Origin: CALBPI01 sp038533155
GTDB taxonomy: Bacteria; Pseudomonadota; Gammaproteobacteria; Steroidobacterales; Woeseiaceae
Length of the DNA: 64,000 bases
Direction: 5' to 3'
Assembly: GCA_038533155.1 (NCBI GenBank)
Contig: JBCAZH010000002.1
Coordinates: 1 to 64,000, forward strand
The notes under the pieces are model-generated. The model had not been told where the DNA came from. It saw only the letters and a program-made list of their open reading frames with translations, and made no database searches. How positions within the stretch are numbered: position 1 is the stretch's first letter; every line of letters starts with the position of its first letter. Below are positions 60,126 through 64,000 of the stretch, one piece after another. A program made the position numbers and the translations under genes.

Positions 60126-60938
60126 CTAGCGTGGTGCCAGAAACACCTCGCGTTGAACGTCGGTCAAACCCTGCATATCGAACAAGGCGAGGTAGTCGAT
60201 CGTCTTGAACTCCTGATCTAGTGCTGGGGCGCTAACGATTGTCGCGCCGTAAGTCAGATACAGGCGCATGAGTTTCGGGATCTTGACATCAGCGCTCGCG
60301 TCACCTTCGTTCGGGCATCGATACGCCTGCTGGACCGGGGCCCGATACTTCGAGCTGACATGCCCCGAATCGACCAAAGAAGCGTAAAGTGCATGCCCAT
60401 CAGCGCCGTGAGTGCTGGTCAGAGAACAGCAACCAAAGAAGAAGCGCTTTTGTGATGCCACCATGTAGGCGGCAAGCCCGCGCCACAGCAAAAACAAGAC
60501 GCGCGAATTGCGGTGATTTTCGTCGATACAGGCGCGGCCTAACTCAACCGCATCGTCCAGTACCTCGATACCGAGTGCATTTAGGTCGAATTCCGCTTGT
60601 GAATAGAAGCCCGGTCCGAGCCGAGCCATCGCGTAGGTCTGAAGTCGGTAGGTACCGACGACTTCGCCACTCTTGCTGTCTTCCACCAAAAGGTGGTGAC
60701 AAAACTGATCATGTCGGTCTTGGTCCAGACCCGTCTGATAGGAGGCGGCGAGGCCCTCGTTGAGCTCGAGGTTAAACACTTCAAACCGAAGGCGGTACAG
60801 CGCTTGCGCGTCGGCTTCGGTACGCGCGAGCCGTAAGTTGTAACGCCCTAGTCGTTGCGCTACCGCGGCAGACAACGCTTCTTGAGGGCGCGCAATTGCC
60901 AACTGATTGGGCAGGCTGCTGGTTGAATTCAGCGTCAT
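60126..60938 (-). CDS. olsB: L-ornithine N-alpha-acyltransferase OlsB
   Basis: A 270-residue GNAT-fold enzyme that transfers a 3-hydroxyacyl chain from ACP to the alpha-amino group of ornithine, the first step to ornithine lipid. The family pattern is clear: ALYRLRFEVFNLELNEG, DQFCHHLLVED, VGTYRLQT, ELGRACIDENHRN, LLWRGLAAYM and FFFGCCSLTST, ending in a C-terminal IPKLMRLYLTYGA. ATG 60938 has GGGAGAA upstream and fits the family; the 44 extra upstream codons contain the promoter. olsA follows 16 bases later. A Pho box precedes it. Confidence 0.92.
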   Translation of the reverse strand: MTLNSTSSLPNQLAIARPQEALSAAVAQRLGRYNLRLARTEADAQALYRLRFEVFNLELNEGLAASYQTGLDQDRHDQFCHHLLVEDSKSGEVVGTYRLQTYAMARLGPGFYSQAEFDLNALGIEVLDDAVELGRACIDENHRNSRVLFLLWRGLAAYMVASQKRFFFGCCSLTSTHGADGHALYASLVDSGHVSSKYRAPVQQAYRCPNEGDASADVKIPKLMRLYLTYGATIVSAPALDQEFKTIDYLALFDMQGLTDVQREVFLAPR

Positions 60939-60977
60939 ACAGTTCTCCCGGCGACTCTCATAGTCGGTGGTCACCGG

Positions 60978-61005
60978 TCGATACGGTGGATGTGAAATAT
61001 GACAA
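60978..61005 (-). promoter_or_regulatory. Candidate olsB promoter overlapping the Pho box
   Basis: TTGTCA (61005-61000), part of the second Pho-box repeat, serves as -35. TATCGA (60983-60978) follows after 16 bases as -10. PhoB-activated promoters typically have the box replacing or overlapping the -35. Confidence 0.45.
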
Positions 61006-61016
61006 TAGTGTGACAA
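60999..61016 (-). promoter_or_regulatory. Pho box (PhoB operator) upstream of olsB
   Basis: Read on the minus strand, TTGTCAC-ACTA-TTGTCAT is two 7-base direct repeats with 11-base periodicity. The PhoB consensus is two CTGTCAT-type repeats separated by 4 bases, so this has one mismatch per repeat at position 1 and one C/T change. It lies 60 bases before the olsB ATG. Confidence 0.72.
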
Positions 61017-61206
61017 TGCCCATCGACTGCCCCCGGGGTTGTGCGACCCCATTTGGATCGCCTGAATCATTGGACCTCGTTCGCGCGGAATTTATCACTG
61101 CGAAGTGCGGTAAAACGCTGTCGTCACGCCCGTTAGTAGAAAATCGCGGCCTGTCCCCACGCGAATAACCCCTAAGTTTACCAGCGTACGTCCGGTTATC
61201 GAACGA
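61017..61206. other. Intergenic stretch between Pho box and TauE gene
   Basis: About 190 bases upstream of the olsB control region and downstream of the minus-strand permease stop. I see no open frame with support, no T-run terminator and no repeat worth naming. Confidence 0.5.
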
Positions 61207-62007
61207 CTATCCGCGGAATATTCCTACCAAAAGCCGAATACCGACGATAAGCAAAAACACCCCAAAAAGGCGTCGGAGCCAGGTCACGGGCGCGTGGTGC
61301 GCAATCTTCGCACCGATGGGGGCCAATGCGGCAGCGCTACTGGCCAGTACCAATGCGGCAACCACATGCACGAATCCCAACGTGCCGTGTGGCCTACCTT
61401 CAACGGGCCATCCGGCGGCGATGTAACCGACTGTCGCCGGCAGCGCGATCGCTAATCCTAGTCCTGAAGAGGTGCCGATTGCGGTGCGAAGTGGAATACC
61501 AAATTGGGTTAGCGCCGGAACGAAAAAGCTGCCGCCTCCAATACCGAGCCATGAGGACAACAAGCCGATGCCGCTGGCTAGGGCCGGGCCGTCTCTATGG
61601 TTCGCGAGCTGCCAGACGGGTTTTCGCCCAAGCGACATGCCAAATCCCACCGTCAATGCCAGCACTGCGAACAGCGAGCGAAGCCAATCGCCCGGAATCC
61701 AACGGGCCAAGACGGCGCCGATGCCCGCGCCGAGCATTACAGGTAACGCCCATCGCCGAATCCGCGCGAGATCGACTGCACCGTGTCGGTAGTGGGCGAA
61801 AGCCGAGGCGGGCGCGGTTCCAAGCATCGTCGCCAATGCCGTCGCAATCGCAATATGGTTGACCACGTTTGCATCTACGGCCTGGCTCGATAACCACCAC
61901 AGCAGTACAGGTACCAGGACGATACCGCCGCCGATTCCAAGCAAACCGGCGAGAATGCCGGCGCAGGCTCCAGCGCAAAGCAACAGAATCAAGGAGGCTG
62001 AAAGCAC
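61207..62007 (-). CDS. TauE/SafE-family sulfite exporter-like permease
   Basis: A 266-residue inner-membrane protein with about eight hydrophobic segments in two homologous halves. Each half has the family glycine motif: GLLGIGGGIVLVPVLL and SWLGIGGGSFFVPALTQFG. Family members export sulfite, sulfoacetate or other organic anions; the substrate cannot be read. The start is GTG 62007 with GGAG-like sequence absent, so it is slightly uncertain. It is divergent from the oxidoreductase at 62077. Confidence 0.85.
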   Translation of the reverse strand: MLSASLILLLCAGACAGILAGLLGIGGGIVLVPVLLWWLSSQAVDANVVNHIAIATALATMLGTAPASAFAHYRHGAVDLARIRRWALPVMLGAGIGAVLARWIPGDWLRSLFAVLALTVGFGMSLGRKPVWQLANHRDGPALASGIGLLSSWLGIGGGSFFVPALTQFGIPLRTAIGTSSGLGLAIALPATVGYIAAGWPVEGRPHGTLGFVHVVAALVLASSAAALAPIGAKIAHHAPVTWLRRLFGVFLLIVGIRLLVGIFRG

Positions 62008-62037
62008 CGTTTTGCTACCAAATTCTCTAGTGCGGTG

Positions 62038-62047
62038 CAGTATACTG
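62038..62047. promoter_or_regulatory. 10-base palindrome at the candidate -10 of the CurA-like gene
   Basis: CAGTATACTG is a perfect palindrome containing TATACT (62041-62046), a good -10 about 30 bases before ATG 62077. The -35 is weak. On the minus strand it faces the TauE gene. Confidence 0.3.
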
Positions 62048-62076
62048 GCGCGCTGAAATCACCGCAGGAAACAGTC

Positions 62077-63096
62077 ATGAGTCAAACGCAGCAACAGATC
62101 GTTTTAGCCGGTCGGCCGGACGGATGGGTCAGCGAGGAACACTTCGCGCTGCAAACCACTGGTGTTCCCGATGCGGGTGAGGGGCAGCTTTTATTGCGCC
62201 ACCATTTCCTGTCGGTCGACCCGTATATGCGCGGTCGAATGAACGATGTGAAGAGCTATGTACCACCGTTTCAAATCGACGAGCCCATTGTCGGCGGCGG
62301 TGTCGCGGAAGTTATCGAGAGTCACGCCGAGGGTTGGTCGAAAGGCGATTTGGTCGTCGGCATGCTGCCTTGGTCAGAATACTCCGTGGCGGCTCCGGAG
62401 GGTTTGAGAAAACTGCCTAAGACCAAAGCGCCGCTCTCCTGGCATCTCGGGATTTTGGGTATGCCTGGAATGACCGCCTACGTTGGCTTGATCGAGGTGG
62501 CGCGTTGTCAGCCGGGTGAGACCGTATTCGTCAACGCAGCGGCAGGGGCGGTCGGTTCCGTGGTGGGGCAGATCGCTCGATCGATGGGTTGTTTCGTCGT
62601 CGGCAGCGCGGGTAGCGATTCGAAGGTGCAGCATTTGACCGAAACCCTGGGCTTCTCTGCGGCATTTAACTACCGCGACCAGTCCGATCTGCGTCAAGTA
62701 CTTAGGCAGCACTTTCCTCGCGGTATTGACGTCGTGTTCGAGAACGTCGGTGGACCACAGTTCGAAGCCGCAATCAGCAACATGGCAGTGTTTGGTCGTA
62801 TCGCATTGTGCGGCATGATCGCCGACTACAACGCGGAGCGCGGAGAGATGCCGCCTGGGCCGCGTGGCATGACGCAGTTGATTGGACGCAATGTCTCCTT
62901 GCAAGGGTTCATCGTCAGCAACTATCCGGACGCTGCCGGCAAATGGGCTGCGTTGGCTCAGCGGCTCTTGGAAACGGGCCAGCTGACCTACCAGGAGACT
63001 GTAGCCGACGGTTTGGCTGCGGCGCCATCGGCGTTCATCAGCATGTTGAAAGGTGGAAATCTTGGCAAACAAATTGTCAAAGTCGCGAGCGAATGA
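62077..63096 (+). CDS. NADP-dependent oxidoreductase (CurA/leukotriene-B4-dehydrogenase type MDR)
   Basis: A 339-residue zinc-free medium-chain reductase of the CurA / prostaglandin-reductase group, which reduces activated double bonds with NADPH. It shows LSVDPYMRGRMND, LGMPGMTAYVGL, the cofactor motif NAAAGAVGSVVGQIA, and VFENVGGPQFEAAI. ATG 62077 has CAGGAAA upstream and fits the family N-terminus. The gamma-glutamyltransferase start overlaps its stop by 4 bases. Confidence 0.9.
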   Translation: MSQTQQQIVLAGRPDGWVSEEHFALQTTGVPDAGEGQLLLRHHFLSVDPYMRGRMNDVKSYVPPFQIDEPIVGGGVAEVIESHAEGWSKGDLVVGMLPWSEYSVAAPEGLRKLPKTKAPLSWHLGILGMPGMTAYVGLIEVARCQPGETVFVNAAAGAVGSVVGQIARSMGCFVVGSAGSDSKVQHLTETLGFSAAFNYRDQSDLRQVLRQHFPRGIDVVFENVGGPQFEAAISNMAVFGRIALCGMIADYNAERGEMPPGPRGMTQLIGRNVSLQGFIVSNYPDAAGKWAALAQRLLETGQLTYQETVADGLAAAPSAFISMLKGGNLGKQIVKVASE

Positions 63097-64000
63097 TCAT
63101 CTCTGAAGATCAAACCGCGTCGTTGCGCCGTGTCGCTCGTGGTTGGTTCGCGGCACTCTGCGCGCTTTTACCATTGACCGTATGGAGTCAATCGGCACCG
63201 CCTTCGATCATTGACTACAGCGCTCGGCAGCATCCGGCGGTTGATACACGCGGTATGGTCGCTGTTCAGAATGCCATCGCCGCGGAGGTCGGTGCCGCCG
63301 TTCTTGCGGAAGGCGGCAATGCCGTCGATGCGGCTGTTGCGGTTGGATTGGCACTAGCAGTGACACTGCCGCGAGCTGGGAACATCGGCGGCGGCGGGTT
63401 CATGATGGTCTACGATGCCGAGTTGGGGACAACGGTTGCAATCGACTACCGAGAACGCGCACCAGCGGCGGCGAGTCGAGACATGTTTCTTGACGATGAT
63501 GGCGATGCCGACGACAAGGAAGCACGTTACAGTTACCGCTCGGTCGGCGTGCCCGGCACTGTCGCTGGAATGCACTACGCGCTGACCGAATACGGCACGT
63601 TGTCGTGGGAAGACGTCCTCGCGCCGGCTATTGAGCTTGCCCGAGACGGGATTCGGGTCAGCAATGATCTGTCGACGGCTTTGTCCCGGCGGAGGGAATC
63701 GCTAGGCGCGCATCCGGAGACGCTTCGGGTGTTCTACAAACCCGACGGATCGTCTTACCGACCCGGAGAGATCTTGCGTCAGCCGGATCTCGCGTGGTCT
63801 TTGCAGCAACTGTCCGACCTCGGGCCAGACGCAATGTACCGCGGCGAAATCGGTCAACGTATTGTGGACGACATGCGCGATAACGGCGGCCTGATCACAA
63901 TGCAGGATTTTGCCGATTACGAAGTTGCGATTCGTGAACCGGTGCGCGGCAGTTACCGCGACTTCGAAATCGTGTCGATGCCCCCACCGAGTTCAGGTGG
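63093..64000 (+). CDS. Gamma-glutamyltransferase, N-terminal part (cut by window end)
   Basis: The first 302 codons of a gamma-glutamyltranspeptidase precursor, which hydrolyses or transfers the glutamyl group of glutathione in the periplasm. A signal peptide (WFAALCALLPLTVWS) is followed by GMVAVQNAIAAEVGAAVL, GGNAVDAAVAVGLALAV and NIGGGGFMMVYD, then the Arg-containing YRERAPAAASRDMF and SVGVPGTVAGM. The autocleavage Thr and the small subunit lie beyond the window. It starts at ATG 63093, coupled to the preceding gene (ATGA). Confidence 0.9.
   Translation, partial: MIISEDQTASLRRVARGWFAALCALLPLTVWSQSAPPSIIDYSARQHPAVDTRGMVAVQNAIAAEVGAAVLAEGGNAVDAAVAVGLALAVTLPRAGNIGGGGFMMVYDAELGTTVAIDYRERAPAAASRDMFLDDDGDADDKEARYSYRSVGVPGTVAGMHYALTEYGTLSWEDVLAPAIELARDGIRVSNDLSTALSRRRESLGAHPETLRVFYKPDGSSYRPGEILRQPDLAWSLQQLSDLGPDAMYRGEIGQRIVDDMRDNGGLITMQDFADYEVAIREPVRGSYRDFEIVSMPPPSSG

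Noticed and set aside
1..64000. CRISPR arrays, insertion sequences, prophage or integrative elements
   Set aside because: Nothing with regular spaced repeats, transposase or integrase motifs, or phage structural proteins was seen on either strand.

Overview
The window reads as chromosome of a free-living gammaproteobacterium. The evidence is gene order and gene content: tRNA-Asp followed by ppiD, the mltD / methyltransferase / rnhA / dnaQ block, nhaB, prpBCD, olsBA and many fatty-acid oxidation genes. Coding density is very high, neighbours often overlap by 4 bases (ATGA), and base composition is moderately GC-rich. I saw no phage, transposase, plasmid or CRISPR sequence. The taxon cannot be placed more finely from the window alone. 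The assembly is a draft: a 100-N gap at 38186-38285 is flanked by a 55-base duplication that shows the two contigs really overlap.

Layout. 1-16.2 kb is mostly housekeeping: tRNA-Asp end, periplasmic folding factor PpiD, a dicarboxylate/amino-acid symporter, FabI, MltD, an SAM methyltransferase, RNase HI, DnaQ, NhaB, two nucleotide-sugar enzymes, Pgi, an aminoglycoside-phosphotransferase-fold protein, a MaoC hydratase and a YceI lipoprotein. 16.2-35.1 kb is a lipid and branched-chain acyl-CoA catabolic region: four crotonases or crotonase fusions, the fused B12 mutase IcmF, a thioesterase, a cytochrome P450, thiolase, a FadB/J-type enzyme, acyl-CoA dehydrogenase and acyl-CoA synthetase, with two TetR regulators. 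Each TetR gene sits at a divergent junction holding a perfect palindrome. Within this region lies a two-gene unit resembling MnmC(o) plus MnmM, for tRNA wobble-uridine modification. 35.1-38.8 kb is the methylcitrate cycle (prpB, prpC, prpD), which would consume propionyl-CoA from the upstream pathways. 38.8-44.0 kb carries a small membrane protein, a Tat-type lipoprotein amidase, a flavin reductase, a DUF4397 lipoprotein, an SDR and a pterin synthase homologue.

44.4-54.9 kb is an eight-gene, same-strand, largely overlapping cluster: TldD with a Tat signal, TldE, a DUF4159 protein with a Tat signal, a MoxR ATPase, a DUF58 protein, a BatA-N membrane protein, a DUF4175 membrane protein and a large membrane protein with a glutamine-amidotransferase-like middle. 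It looks like one envelope-associated protease/chaperone machine without a described function.

61.0-54.9 kb on the minus strand is a second compact unit. A near-consensus Pho box (60999-61016) precedes olsB, olsA, a DinB-like gene, an unusual triple fusion (alpha/beta hydrolase, DedA membrane domain, ATP-grasp ligase), a secreted START-like protein and a 2Fe-2S ferredoxin. I read it as a phosphate-starvation membrane-lipid remodelling operon; this and the TldD/MoxR cluster are the best candidates for undescribed biology. The window ends with a TauE/SafE permease, a CurA-like oxidoreductase and the first part of a gamma-glutamyltransferase.
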